Positions 54,522 through 62,888 are shown, numbered from the stretch's first letter. The stretch: 64,000 bases of DNA from Chitinimonas_A lacunae (GCF_042650885.1 NZ_JBHSBU010000001.1:2480001-2544000), one strand, 5' to 3'. Numbers and translations are program-made. Notes: generated from the letters alone by a model not told the origin.

Positions 54522-55157
54522 ATGCGTCAGAGCACTCAACGTGGTTTCACCCTGATCGAGCTGGCCATGGTGCTGGTGATTATCGGGCTGCTGGTAGGTG
54601 GGGTATTGAAAGGACGGGAGCTGATCGACAGTGCCCGACTGCGCAATATTATTGGCGATTTTGATGGGATTGCTGCGGCGGTGCAGGTCTACCGCGAGCG
54701 GTATCGAGCGTTGCCGGGCGACGATCCGGGTGCGACGGAAAGTCGTGGCTGGGCCGCGCTGGCATGCAACGGAAGCGGATGCGATGGACTAATCGGCAGC
54801 GCAGGCCAGACACCGTTCGGCGCGGAGGGAGAGACACTCAATGCCTGGCGTGGATTGCGTTATGCCCAGTTATTGACGGGCGATCCGGCCGCGACCGGGG
54901 CGACGGCCCTTCCTGAACATGCAGGAGGTGGTCGGATAGGTATAGGCCGGGGCTTGTTTGGCTGGGGCAGCGCGCAGCACAGCGTATGCCTCGACAATCT
55001 CCCGGGAAAGCTCGCAGCAGCGCTTGATTTGCAGCTCGACGACGGTCGCAACCACAGCGGCAGCGTCAGGGCAGCAGGGACTACTGCGGCGATACAGCCG
55101 GACAGTCAACCCTATAGCGAGAACGGAACGGCTTACGTCTTATGCAGGCTGTTATAA
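54522..55157 (+). CDS. Prepilin-like protein with type IV cleavage motif
   Basis: The 211-residue product starts MRQSTQRGFTLIELAMVLVIIGLLVGG, a perfect prepilin leader with cleavage after Gly8 and Glu at +5. GRELIDSARLRNIIGDFDGIAAAVQVYRERYRALPGDD is typical of a subgroup of pseudopilin-like proteins found in proteobacteria outside the main pilus operons. Cysteine pairs occur in LACNGSGCDG and near the C terminus. The ATG has GGAG eight bases upstream; the longer open frame is not needed. It is the last gene of the three-gene pilin-like cluster. Confidence 0.8.
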   Translation: MRQSTQRGFTLIELAMVLVIIGLLVGGVLKGRELIDSARLRNIIGDFDGIAAAVQVYRERYRALPGDDPGATESRGWAALACNGSGCDGLIGSAGQTPFGAEGETLNAWRGLRYAQLLTGDPAATGATALPEHAGGGRIGIGRGLFGWGSAQHSVCLDNLPGKLAAALDLQLDDGRNHSGSVRAAGTTAAIQPDSQPYSENGTAYVLCRLL

Positions 55158-55194
55158 GAAAAGCTGAGCGCACAACGGACCAGGCGCCCCAATG

Positions 55195-55222
55195 AAAAAG
55201 GGTAGACCATCTGGTCTACCCC
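55195..55222 (-). terminator. Rho-independent terminator (minus-strand gene), shared with the pilin cluster end
   Basis: The stem GGGTAGACCA/TGGTCTACCC with a 2-base loop is followed on the minus strand by CTTTTTCATTG. It lies between the convergent pilin-like gene and the small exported-protein gene. Confidence 0.85.
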
Positions 55223-55265
55223 GCCCTATCGCTCCGGCCGGACAGCACGGAGGCGTCTTGAGCGC

Positions 55266-55709
55266 CTACTCGACCATCAGACACTCGCCACGGCTGGTGC
55301 AGACCGCAACATATTTGCTGCCGCTGTCGCAACTGACTTCATAAGTGGCTTCATGGTCGCGCTTATCCGTAACCCAGGCTCCGCCGTGGCAGCCCTTGGC
55401 ACGGGCCATTTTCTCAACCGCATACGACCAGGTGCCAACCTGACGCTGGGTGCGCGGTTTGGCATAGGTCATCGGCAAGGCAGCCGCCAGCAAATTGGCA
55501 GGTCGCGCCTGCGCCGGGGCAGCGGCTGGGGCGGAAGGGGCAGCTTGCGGAGCGGTTTCGGTCTGGGCTGCGGCAGCAGGCTTTTCAGCCTCGACCGGGT
55601 TGACTACCACGGCGGAATCGGCAAATACGGCAGTATGGAGAAAGACACCCAGGCACAAGGCTGACAACAGGGTTTGCGGGCGAGCGAGGATCTGCACGGG
55701 GGCCTCCAC
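55266..55709 (-). CDS. Exported protein with C-terminal four-cysteine domain
   Basis: The function is unknown. The 147-residue precursor has an N-terminal hydrophobic segment (LLSALCLGVFLHTAVFA, probable signal peptide), a low-complexity Ala/Pro/Gln linker (about 40-70), and a C-terminal domain of about 55 residues: GTWSYAVEKMARAKGC, AWV, TYEVSC, VAVC, GEC. The four cysteines and the GTWS..VEK.A motif recur in the lipoprotein encoded 1.2 kb away. A promoter and a terminator frame the gene as a single unit. Confidence 0.7.
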   Translation of the reverse strand: MEAPVQILARPQTLLSALCLGVFLHTAVFADSAVVVNPVEAEKPAAAAQTETAPQAAPSAPAAAPAQARPANLLAAALPMTYAKPRTQRQVGTWSYAVEKMARAKGCHGGAWVTDKRDHEATYEVSCDSGSKYVAVCTSRGECLMVE

Positions 55710-55756
55710 AGGTTTGTGCTAAGCACCGGCGATGGATACCGGTCAATTAGGGGCCG

Positions 55757-55785
55757 ACATTACAGCAGCATAATGACGATGTCAA
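55757..55785 (-). promoter_or_regulatory. Probable promoter of the small exported-protein gene
   Basis: On the minus strand a perfect TTGACA and TAATGT are spaced by 17 bases, about 50 bases upstream of the start codon. Confidence 0.45.
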
Positions 55786-55950
55786 ACACACGAAACATTA
55801 AGAACATGCTCAATTCCCGATTGGCATAGCCATAGCCACAACTGTCCGCCAACAAGCGAAAAACAGCACAAAAATACAAAGCAACGCAAAATCAGAAGCC
55901 TGTAGATCGGCCAGGGAAGGTGCTACAGAACAAGCACTATGACAGCAGGA

Positions 55951-55981
55951 AGACGTCCGTCGGTAAAACGGACGGACGTCT
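55951..55981. repeat. Hairpin downstream of the 238-residue exported protein gene
   Basis: Perfect 11-bp arms (AGACGTCCGTC and complement) with a 9-base loop lie nine bases after the stop codon. There is no T run on the minus strand, so it is a stabilising hairpin or weak terminator. Confidence 0.65.
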
Positions 55982-55989
55982 GGGGAGCA

Positions 55990-56706
55990 TTACTGAAAAT
56001 CGGGATGGATAGCGATCGGTTTGGCGCTCAGCTCGATCCGTGCATCGCTGGCCTGGGCGAACTGATCGAATTTCAGGGCGATCCGCCGGTCCTGCATCGC
56101 CAGCGTCTGCCGTCTGCCGCCACCCAGATCGATTGACGCCGTCGCGTCAGGTTCGGCGAACTCGAATACCACGCCTTTGACCATCTTCAGCGCCAGTCGG
56201 GCACGTGCCGACCAAGGCATCAGCGACACCGCTTCCTGCGCCTCGGCGGCGGCATTACGCAAATGGGCCAGCCGGTACTGGCGCTCGCCTGAGGAGCGAA
56301 TCAGCGGGAAAAACAGCCAGCGCAGGGAACCGGCCTTACGGTTGGCGACGAATTCAGCGTTTTCAGCCAGTGCCTGGGCATCGAGCGGAACATCGAAAAA
56401 GCCGTCCTGATCGATATCGATCGCGATATCGGTGGTCTTGCCATAAAGATGGAGCGCCAATCCCTGAAGATTGTCACCGGGCCGGGTCGGCATCAGCCGA
56501 AAACGGATCATCACCGATTTATAAGGCGAATCCTTGAAGCGGGAAGCCAGATCGTAAGCCTTCTCATAAGGCATCCAGGCCGGGTCGCGCACCATCTGGA
56601 CTTCCAGCTTCTCACCTTTTTCGACCGTGGGCTTGGTGGCGGCGAAGACGGGCAGCGGAGCAAATAGACCAAACGAAAGGATCAAAGCAGTGGGCAGTCG
56701 AGGCAC
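55990..56706 (-). CDS. Exported protein of unknown function
   Basis: The 238-residue precursor has a clear Sec signal peptide (PTALILSFGLFAPLPVFA, cleavage before ATKP). The mature part is a mixed alpha/beta sequence without cysteines and without a motif I can name. Recognisable stretches are MPYEKAYDLASRFKDSPYKSVMIRFRL, IDIDQDGFFDVPLDAQ (possible calcium-type DxDxDG loop) and WLFFPLIRSSGERQYRL. It lies between the two genes that share the four-cysteine domain, on the same strand, but is separated from each by hairpins or terminators, so it is probably transcribed alone. Confidence 0.6.
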   Translation of the reverse strand: MPRLPTALILSFGLFAPLPVFAATKPTVEKGEKLEVQMVRDPAWMPYEKAYDLASRFKDSPYKSVMIRFRLMPTRPGDNLQGLALHLYGKTTDIAIDIDQDGFFDVPLDAQALAENAEFVANRKAGSLRWLFFPLIRSSGERQYRLAHLRNAAAEAQEAVSLMPWSARARLALKMVKGVVFEFAEPDATASIDLGGGRRQTLAMQDRRIALKFDQFAQASDARIELSAKPIAIHPDFQ

Positions 56707-56803
56707 GATGTCATCCTTGTCTTGATTAACCAGTCTGCTGAATCGGACAGGTCATTGTTATTCTAGGCAACAACAAGCGACTACCAGAACACCGCCGATA
56801 AAA

Positions 56804-56837
56804 GCAAAAGCCCATCTCGCGAAAGATGGGCTTTTGA
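56804..56837. terminator. Bidirectional-looking terminator after the lipoprotein gene
   Basis: The stem AAAAGCCCATCT/AGATGGGCTTTT with a 6-base loop lies about 30 bases after the minus-strand stop; the A/T ends supply the T run. Confidence 0.8.
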
Positions 56838-56866
56838 GAAACCGAAACGGCCTGATCAGCTTAGAA

Positions 56867-57541
56867 TCAGACAGCCGGACGACACTGTCCGGCCGAGCAT
56901 ACGACTAGCAAGGGCTTGTCGTTGCGGCAGTCGACGCGGTAGGTACCTACCCCATCAGCCTCGCTGACCAACCAGGCGCCCGAACCTTCGCAACCACGCT
57001 GCTTAGCCAGTTTCTCGACTTCGAATGACCAGGTACCGGCACGCTCACCACGGCGCTCGGTCGACTGTGCAGCCACCGGTGCGGTAACCGTCGCAGACGG
57101 CTGGGCAACTGCGGCAGGCTGGTTCACCAGCGGATTGCGGGCGACCACCTCACCACGCATATTGACCAAGACACCGTCGGGATAGGCGAAAGCAGCCTTG
57201 TTGGAGAAGTCGATCACGATGCCGATCAGGCCACCGAACAGGATATTGCCAAATACCATGCCACGTACCGAAGCGGCGGCTGAGGTCTCTCCTGTAGCAC
57301 CTTGCTGCTGGCGGCAAGCCACTCGCAGATCACCACTGCTGCGGCGAACCCGGACCGTACCCGGCGCCTGCACTTCCCATTGACCACGATTATTGCTGAG
57401 CTGGCAGCGCGCATCGATGGACGAGCCATCGGCCGCCCGAGCCTGCACCGATACATCCTGCGAGGTACCCCCTACGATCGATGCACAGCCAGTCGCCAAG
57501 AAAACCGCCGCCAGCGCTGCCGCAGTCACACGAATATTCAT
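56867..57541 (-). CDS. Lipoprotein with C-terminal four-cysteine domain
   Basis: The 224-residue precursor starts MNIRVTAAALAAVFLATGC, a signal peptide with lipobox ATGC; AAAGGGAT lies upstream. Part one (CASIVGGTSQDVSVQARAADG to FAYPDGVLVNM, with GMVFGNILFGGLIGIVIDF) belongs to a widespread unnamed proteobacterial lipoprotein family with a glycine-rich hydrophobic segment. After an Ala/Val/Gln linker comes the domain GTWSFEVEKLAKQRGC, AWLV, TYRVDC, LVVC, GQC, shared with the small exported protein at 55.3-55.7 kb. The likely location is the periplasmic face of the outer membrane. The function is unknown. Confidence 0.75.
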   Translation of the reverse strand: MNIRVTAAALAAVFLATGCASIVGGTSQDVSVQARAADGSSIDARCQLSNNRGQWEVQAPGTVRVRRSSGDLRVACRQQQGATGETSAAASVRGMVFGNILFGGLIGIVIDFSNKAAFAYPDGVLVNMRGEVVARNPLVNQPAAVAQPSATVTAPVAAQSTERRGERAGTWSFEVEKLAKQRGCEGSGAWLVSEADGVGTYRVDCRNDKPLLVVCSAGQCRPAV

Positions 57542-57639
57542 ATCCCTTTTCTCCGTCAAAATCCGTTACAAGTCGTATCCAGCACATTCCAAGCAGCCAG
57601 ACTGCATAAGGTTCTGCCTATACAACAGAAGCCGCGAAA

Positions 57640-57668
57640 ATTATAAAGATGTAATAAACAGGAGACAA
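57640..57668 (-). promoter_or_regulatory. Probable promoter of the lipoprotein gene
   Basis: On the minus strand TTGTCT and a consensus TATAAT are spaced by 17 bases. The expected leader is about 90 bases. Confidence 0.6.
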
Positions 57669-57697
57669 ATTTTCATATGCATCCAGGAACTTAATGT

Positions 57698-57823
57698 CTA
57701 TTCCGTAGTCGCCGGCTGCGATTGCCTTACAGGGCCGCACCTTCTTTTATGCCCAGTCAGGCCCAGCAGATTGAGAAAGAGAAGAAGACTTACCAGGAAA
57801 ACGGACACCGCCACAGGAATCAC
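57698..57823 (-). other. Small hydrophobic open frame with a sorting-tail-like pattern (possible remnant)
   Basis: A 41-codon frame from GTG reads VIPVAVSVFLVSLLLFLN, then LLGLTGHKRRCG. The order Pro, one membrane helix, Gly, then His-Lys-Arg-Arg resembles the C-terminal sorting tails (PEP-CTERM type) of exosortase substrates. It has no Shine-Dalgarno sequence and is followed by 13 further residues. It may be a decayed gene end, a small membrane protein, or chance. Confidence 0.2.
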
Positions 57824-57933
57824 GGGCGCAATACATATCAGCGCCGTCTCCGCAACAGCGCTTAGCCGTGGGGCCGACAGATCGCCCCAGCAAGGCTGGA
57901 GCTGGCCGGCTCAGCCAGAGCCGGCTAGACCAC

Positions 57934-58293
57934 TCACGCTTTGAGCAAGGACAGCACCAGTTCCGGGGGCCGGGCGACAATGGCACGGCTTCCTACCACC
58001 ACGATCGGCCGCTCGATCAGCCGCGGTGTCTTGACCATGGCCTCAATTAATTGCTGCTCGCCCAGATTGGGATTGGCCAGCCCCTGTGTTTGATACTCAC
58101 TTTCCTTACTGCGCAATAGCGAGCGGGCATCGGTGCCGAGCAGTTTCAGTAAGCGAGCGATCGTATCGGCATCAGGTGGCTGGGCCAGATAATCGATTAC
58201 CGTCGGCTGCGCCCCTGCTGCCCATAACAGAGCGAGGGCCTGACATGACTTGGAACAGCGGGGATTGTGGTAGATCGTTACGGCCTGGGTCAT
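57934..58293 (-). CDS. ArsC-family reductase, YfgD-like
   Basis: The chosen ATG with GGATGG upstream gives 119 residues starting MTQAVTIYHNPRCSKSCQAL. The thioredoxin-fold family has its catalytic cysteine at residue 12 (NPRCSKS). VIDYLAQPPDADTIARLLKLLG and LIERPIVVVGSRAIVARPPELVLSLL match ArsC and, more closely, the shorter YfgD branch, which ends soon after the RPPE motif. The arginine of RPIVV and RPPE would bind the oxyanion. No arsR, arsB or acr3 gene is nearby, so a role in arsenate resistance is not supported by context. Confidence 0.88.
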   Translation of the reverse strand: MTQAVTIYHNPRCSKSCQALALLWAAGAQPTVIDYLAQPPDADTIARLLKLLGTDARSLLRSKESEYQTQGLANPNLGEQQLIEAMVKTPRLIERPIVVVGSRAIVARPPELVLSLLKA

Positions 58294-58393
58294 AGTCAGC
58301 CATCCTTTCCAACAAACAGAGTCGACCGCCGAAGCATAGCGCGCTTCTGTCAGAAAACAGACTGGCAGCCGATATCCGGCCCTCCAAACCGCC

Positions 58394-58431
58394 AAACGGC
58401 TTTATCTATGTATTTTTTTATAAAGCCGTTT
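58394..58431. repeat. 12-bp inverted repeat between metH and the arsC-like gene
   Basis: Perfect arms AAACGGCTTTAT and ATAAAGCCGTTT have a 14-base loop containing seven T. It is about 85 bases after the metH stop and has no T run after the stem on the minus strand. Confidence 0.6.
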
Positions 58432-58515
58432 CATTGTCTACCAAGTGCTTGTCCTGAATATTTCATATTTAGGACCTCACGAGCATAGCCAGCTATCACG
58501 TCGTGACCGCTTACT

Positions 58516-61500
58516 TCAATAAGCGAGATTCGGCGCCAGATCGCGCTCTGCCTGCTCCACCGTCACGCCGCGCCGGCTGGCGTAGTCGAGCAGTTGATCG
58601 CGGTCGATCTTGCCGACGGCGAAATAGCGGCTGTCCGGGTGGCTGAAATACAGGCCCGACACCGCTGCCGTCGGCAGCATGGCGTAGCCCTCGGTCAGTT
58701 GCATCCCGATCGACTCGGCGTCGAGTACCCGGAACAGGTCGGTCTTGGTGGTGTGGTCAGGACAGGCCGGATAGCCCGGTGCCGGGCGGATGCCCCGATA
58801 GCGCTCGTCGATCAGCGCCTCGTTGTCGAGCTGCTCGTTCTCGGCATAGCCCCACAGCTCGGTGCGGACCTTGTGATGCATCAGCTCGGTAAACGCCTCG
58901 GCCAGCCGGTCGGCCAGGGCCTTGAGCATGATCGCCGAATAGTCATCATGGGCCGCCTCGAAACGGGCCACATGCGGCTCGATATCCAACCCGGCCGTGA
59001 CGGCGAACAACCCCACATAATCAAGCCGGCCACTGTCGGCCGGCGCGACGAAATCGGCCAGGCACCAGTTGGGTTTGCCTTCAGCCTTGAGATTCTGCTG
59101 CCGCAGCGCATGGATACGCATCAGCGGCTTCCCCGCCGACCCGTCCGCCTGCGGCTCGTACAGCTCGATATCGTCGCTGATGCGCCGGGCCGGGAACAGG
59201 CCGATCACTGCATTGGCCGTCAGCCACTCCTCGGCCACCAGCTTATCCAGCATGGCCTGGGCATCGGCGAACAGTTCACGTGCCTGCTGGCCGACCGTGG
59301 CGTCGTCGAGGATGCGCGGATATTTGCCGAACAATTCCCAGGCGTTGAAGAACGGGCTCCAATCGATATAAGGCACCAGCTCGGCCAAGGGATAGCGCTC
59401 GAAGCGCTGTACGCCCAACTGACGCGGCACCGGCGGCTCATAGGTCGACCAGTCGGTCCGATGAGCATTGGCGCGTGCCTGATCGAGCGACAACAGTTGC
59501 GCCTTGCCCTTGTTGGCGTGGATATGGCGGATCGTCGCGTACTCGTCAGCCACCTTGGCCGAATAGTCGTTGCGCAGTTCATCGGACAGCAGGCTGGCGC
59601 AGACCCCGACGGCGCGCGAGGCATCCGGGACGTAGATCACCGGATATTGGTAGTTGGGAGCAATCTTGACTGCCGTATGAACCTTGGAGGTCGTGGCACC
59701 GCCGATCAGCAGCGGAATGGTGAAGCCCTGCCGCTGCATCTCCTTGGCCACATGGGCCATTTCTTCGAGCGACGGGGTGATCAGGCCCGACAGGCCGATC
59801 AGGTCGGCACCGACTTCGCGGGCGGTGTCGAGAATCTTCTGCGCCGGCACCATCACGCCCAGGTCGATCACCTCGTAGTTATTGCAACGCAGCACCACGC
59901 CGACGATGTTTTTGCCGATATCGTGCACATCGCCCTTGACGGTGGCCATCACGATACGACCCTTGGCCGCTGCATTGGCAATGCCCAGTTCGCGCTTTTC
60001 CTGTTCGATGAACGGTTCGAGATAAGCCACCGCCTGCTTCATCACCCGCGCCGACTTCACCACCTGCGGCAGGAACATCTTGCCCGAACCGAACAGGTCG
60101 CCCACCACATTCATCCCGTTCATCAACGGGCCTTCGATCACATGGATCGGACGCGGCAGGGTGCGGCGCGCCTCTTCGGTGTCTTCGACGATATAGGTCG
60201 TGATGCCCTTGACCAGTGCGTGAGTAATACGCTCCTGCAAGGTGCCCTGACGCCAGGCCAGATCCTCGCCTTGTTTGTCGGCGCTCTCGCCCTTGAAGCG
60301 TTCGGCCAGGGCAATCAGCGACTCGGTGGCATCGCTGCCGTCGCGCGGCGGGCGGTTCAGCACCACATCTTCGATCCGTTCGCGCAAGTCCGGCTCGACC
60401 TCCTCGTAGACCTCAAGCGCGCCGGCGTTGACGATGCCCATGGTCATGCCGCGCTGGATCGCGTGATAGAGGAATACCGCGTGGATGGCCTCGCGTACCT
60501 TGTTATTGCCCCGGAATGAGAAAGAGACGTTGGAAACGCCACCAGAGATTTTGGCGTATGGCAGGTTCTGCTTGATCCATCCTGTAGCCTCGATGAAATC
60601 TAGGCCATATTTGGCGTGTTCTTCAATACCAGTCGCAACAGCGAAGATATTGGGATCGAAGATCACGTCCTCGGGCGGGAAGCCGACCTCCTCCACCAGG
60701 ACCCGATACGAGCGTTCGCAGATTTCGGTCTTGCGGGCAAAGGTATCGGCCTGCCCCTGCTCGTCGAAGGCCATCACGATCACCGCCGCGCCGTAGCGCC
60801 GTACCAGCCGGGCATGCTCGACAAAGGCATCGTGGCCTTCTTTGAGCGAGATCGAATTGACAATGGGTTTGCCTTGCACGCATTTGAGGCCCGCTTCGAT
60901 CACCGACCATTTCGACGAATCGATCATTACTGGCACGCGCGAGATGTCAGGCTCAGAAGCGATCAGATTGAGGAAGGTCACCATGGCGTGCTCGGCGTCG
61001 AGCATGCCTTCGTCCATATTGATGTCGATGACCTGGGCGCCGTTTTCCACCTGCTGGCGAGCCACTTCCAGGGCCGCGGGATAGTCGCCGGCCAGGATCA
61101 GACGGGCAAAAGCCTTGGAGCCGGTCACATTGGTGCGCTCGCCCACATTGACGAACAGATCGTGATCACCGATGTTGAACGGTTCCAGTCCGGCAAGGCG
61201 CAAGCGGCGCTCGATGGTGGGCCGCTGACGTGGCGTGAGACCGCTGAGCGTCTCGGCAATCGCCTTGATATGTTCAGGCGTGGTCCCGCAGCAGCCGCCG
61301 ACGATATTGACCAGCCCCGATTCGGCCCATTCGCGCACTTGCAGCGCCATATCGGCCGGAGTCAGGTCATAGCCGCCGAATGCATTGGGCAGGCCGGCGT
61401 TGGCGTGGACCGAAACGAAGGTTTCCGACACCCGGGCCATTTCCTCGACATAGGGTCGCAGCAGATCGGGGCCGAGTGCGCAGTTAAGGCCGAAGCTCAG

Positions 61501-62223
61501 TGCTTCGGCGTGGCGCAGCGAGTTGTAGAACGCTTCGGTGGTCTGACCGGTCAAGGTACGGCCCGACTGGTCGGTGATCGTGCCCGAGACCATGATCGGC
61601 AAGCGCTCCCGTGCCGGATTGGCATCGAAGAACGACTGGATCGCAAACACCGCAGCCTTGGCATTGAGAGTGTCGAATACCGTCTCGACCAGCAGCAGAT
61701 CGGCACCGCCATCGACCAGACCGCGCACCGCCTCGGTATAGGCCGTCACCAGTTCATCGAAGCGGATATTGCGAAAGCCCGGGTCGTTGACATCGGGGCT
61801 GATGCTGGCAGTACGGTTGGTCGGCCCAAGCACCCCGGCGCAGAAGCGCGGCTTGTCGGGGGTGCGGGCGCTTTGCTCGACGCACAGCCGTTTTACCAAC
61901 CGGGCGGCTTCGAGATTGAGTTCATAGGCCAGCGCTTCCATGCCGTAGTCGGCCATGGCAATGCTGGTGGCGTTGAAGCTGTTGGTTTCGAGAATATCGG
62001 CGCCGGCGTCGAGATACGCCTGATGGATACCGGCGATCACATCGGGTTGGGTCAGGACCAGCAGGTCGTTATTGCCCTTGAGATCGTGCCCCCAGTCGCG
62101 GAAGCGCTCGCCGCGATAGTCGGCTTCCTCAAGGCTGTGCCGCTGGATCATCGTGCCCATGCCGCCGTCGAGAATCAGAATGCGTTGCTGGAGGAGTTCT
62201 GTCAGGCGGGCGGTACGTGTCAT
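58516..62223 (-). CDS. metH: Cobalamin-dependent methionine synthase MetH
   Basis: MetH transfers the methyl group of 5-methyltetrahydrofolate through cobalamin to homocysteine. The 1235-residue product has all four modules in order. The homocysteine-binding barrel carries zinc ligands near Cys246 (GLNCALGP) and Cys309/310 (VGGCCGTTP). The pterin-binding barrel (about 340-620) has NVGERTNVTGSKAFARLI. The cobalamin domain has DVHDIGKN with the cobalt-ligand histidine near 766. The C-terminal S-adenosylmethionine reactivation domain ends with RPAPGYPACPDHTTK and SGLYFSHPDSRYFAVGKI. It is a single gene, divergent from a small membrane protein; no cobalamin riboswitch is visible in the 82-base upstream region. 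Confidence 0.98.
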   Translation of the reverse strand: MTRTARLTELLQQRILILDGGMGTMIQRHSLEEADYRGERFRDWGHDLKGNNDLLVLTQPDVIAGIHQAYLDAGADILETNSFNATSIAMADYGMEALAYELNLEAARLVKRLCVEQSARTPDKPRFCAGVLGPTNRTASISPDVNDPGFRNIRFDELVTAYTEAVRGLVDGGADLLLVETVFDTLNAKAAVFAIQSFFDANPARERLPIMVSGTITDQSGRTLTGQTTEAFYNSLRHAEALSFGLNCALGPDLLRPYVEEMARVSETFVSVHANAGLPNAFGGYDLTPADMALQVREWAESGLVNIVGGCCGTTPEHIKAIAETLSGLTPRQRPTIERRLRLAGLEPFNIGDHDLFVNVGERTNVTGSKAFARLILAGDYPAALEVARQQVENGAQVIDINMDEGMLDAEHAMVTFLNLIASEPDISRVPVMIDSSKWSVIEAGLKCVQGKPIVNSISLKEGHDAFVEHARLVRRYGAAVIVMAFDEQGQADTFARKTEICERSYRVLVEEVGFPPEDVIFDPNIFAVATGIEEHAKYGLDFIEATGWIKQNLPYAKISGGVSNVSFSFRGNNKVREAIHAVFLYHAIQRGMTMGIVNAGALEVYEEVEPDLRERIEDVVLNRPPRDGSDATESLIALAERFKGESADKQGEDLAWRQGTLQERITHALVKGITTYIVEDTEEARRTLPRPIHVIEGPLMNGMNVVGDLFGSGKMFLPQVVKSARVMKQAVAYLEPFIEQEKRELGIANAAAKGRIVMATVKGDVHDIGKNIVGVVLRCNNYEVIDLGVMVPAQKILDTAREVGADLIGLSGLITPSLEEMAHVAKEMQRQGFTIPLLIGGATTSKVHTAVKIAPNYQYPVIYVPDASRAVGVCASLLSDELRNDYSAKVADEYATIRHIHANKGKAQLLSLDQARANAHRTDWSTYEPPVPRQLGVQRFERYPLAELVPYIDWSPFFNAWELFGKYPRILDDATVGQQARELFADAQAMLDKLVAEEWLTANAVIGLFPARRISDDIELYEPQADGSAGKPLMRIHALRQQNLKAEGKPNWCLADFVAPADSGRLDYVGLFAVTAGLDIEPHVARFEAAHDDYSAIMLKALADRLAEAFTELMHHKVRTELWGYAENEQLDNEALIDERYRGIRPAPGYPACPDHTTKTDLFRVLDAESIGMQLTEGYAMLPTAAVSGLYFSHPDSRYFAVGKIDRDQLLDYASRRGVTVEQAERDLAPNLAY

Positions 62224-62305
62224 GGCAAGATGCTGAAAATATTGCAGAAGTCGCCGATTCTAGCACGGAGCACCCGAGTATTATCGTTGCAGCTCTCTAA
62301 GCATC

Positions 62306-62680
62306 ATGAGTGAAATTCATGATCGAATTTGCTTTGAATCTGCTTTCCCTACCTGCCCTATGTCTATCCTCTCCCCCTTCCTTCTCCTTGCCCTCGTCTT
62401 CATTGCCGTCGGCTTTTTCCATTGGCGTCACCGCCGCAAGCCGATTCCGGTCTGGTACCGCGGGGGACTGGGCACCGCTGCCATGCTGGTGCTGTTGGTA
62501 GCTCCCCGCTGCGTGTGCAGACTCGATCTGCTTGAGCTTTTTCTGCTTGAGCTATCAGGCGGAACGGTCTTTTATCTCCTAGTACTGTTCGGCGCCTTTC
62601 TTCTGTCGCTTATCCATTCGCGGATCGCGAAAACTTTGGTGCAACGTACTACGCACAAGCACGGGCTCAACGGAAAGTAA
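62306..62680 (+). CDS. Small membrane protein of unknown function
   Basis: The 124-residue frame has two or three hydrophobic segments (ILSPFLLLALVFIAVGFF; LGTAAMLVLLVAP; GTVFYLLVLFGAFLLSLI) and a Lys/His-rich C terminus. No family is recognised. The start is uncertain: neither this ATG nor the one 54 bases later (at MSILSPF) has a good ribosome-binding site, and the later start gives a 106-residue protein whose N terminus is the first helix. The DNA after it is AT-rich. Confidence 0.5.
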   Translation: MSEIHDRICFESAFPTCPMSILSPFLLLALVFIAVGFFHWRHRRKPIPVWYRGGLGTAAMLVLLVAPRCVCRLDLLELFLLELSGGTVFYLLVLFGAFLLSLIHSRIAKTLVQRTTHKHGLNGK

Positions 62681-62812
62681 AATTTTAGGAAAATATCGTT
62701 CAAGTCATATAGCCATTTATTAAAATAAATAAACATAAATCGCAAAAATAAATCTCCCGCACTGCTTCCCCGGCCTATGGCAAAAGCCGAGCGGTCCATT
62801 CTTTCGAACAAT

Positions 62813-62845
62813 AAAAAAGCGGACCCTGGACGGGTCCGCTTTTCC
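62813..62845 (-). terminator. Rho-independent terminator of the chitin monooxygenase gene
   Basis: The stem AAAGCGGACCC/GGGTCCGCTTT with a 5-base loop is followed on the minus strand by TTTTTTATTG, about 45 bases after the stop. Confidence 0.9.
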
Positions 62846-62888
62846 CTTATGCCCTGGAGCCTAGCTCACCCTTCGAGATTGACGCACT

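Larger units (their letters stand above)
57560..57933. other. Intergenic region upstream of the lipoprotein gene
   Basis: It contains the lipoprotein promoter near 57640-57668, a GC-rich inverted repeat next to the end of the arsC-like gene (about 57901-57926), and a small hydrophobic open frame on the minus strand described separately. Longer frames on either strand lack start signals and similarity. Confidence 0.5.

Noticed and set aside
57393..57944. Plus-strand frame of 183 codons
   Set aside because: It starts antisense within the lipoprotein gene and crosses its promoter; no start signal or domain was found.
57934..58293. Arsenic-resistance operon
   Set aside because: Only an ArsC/YfgD-like gene is present; no regulator or arsenite pump is adjacent, and the sequence is closer to the YfgD branch.
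62224..62305. Cobalamin riboswitch before metH
   Set aside because: The upstream region is only 82 bases and lacks the B12-box sequence (GCCACTG) and the required structure.
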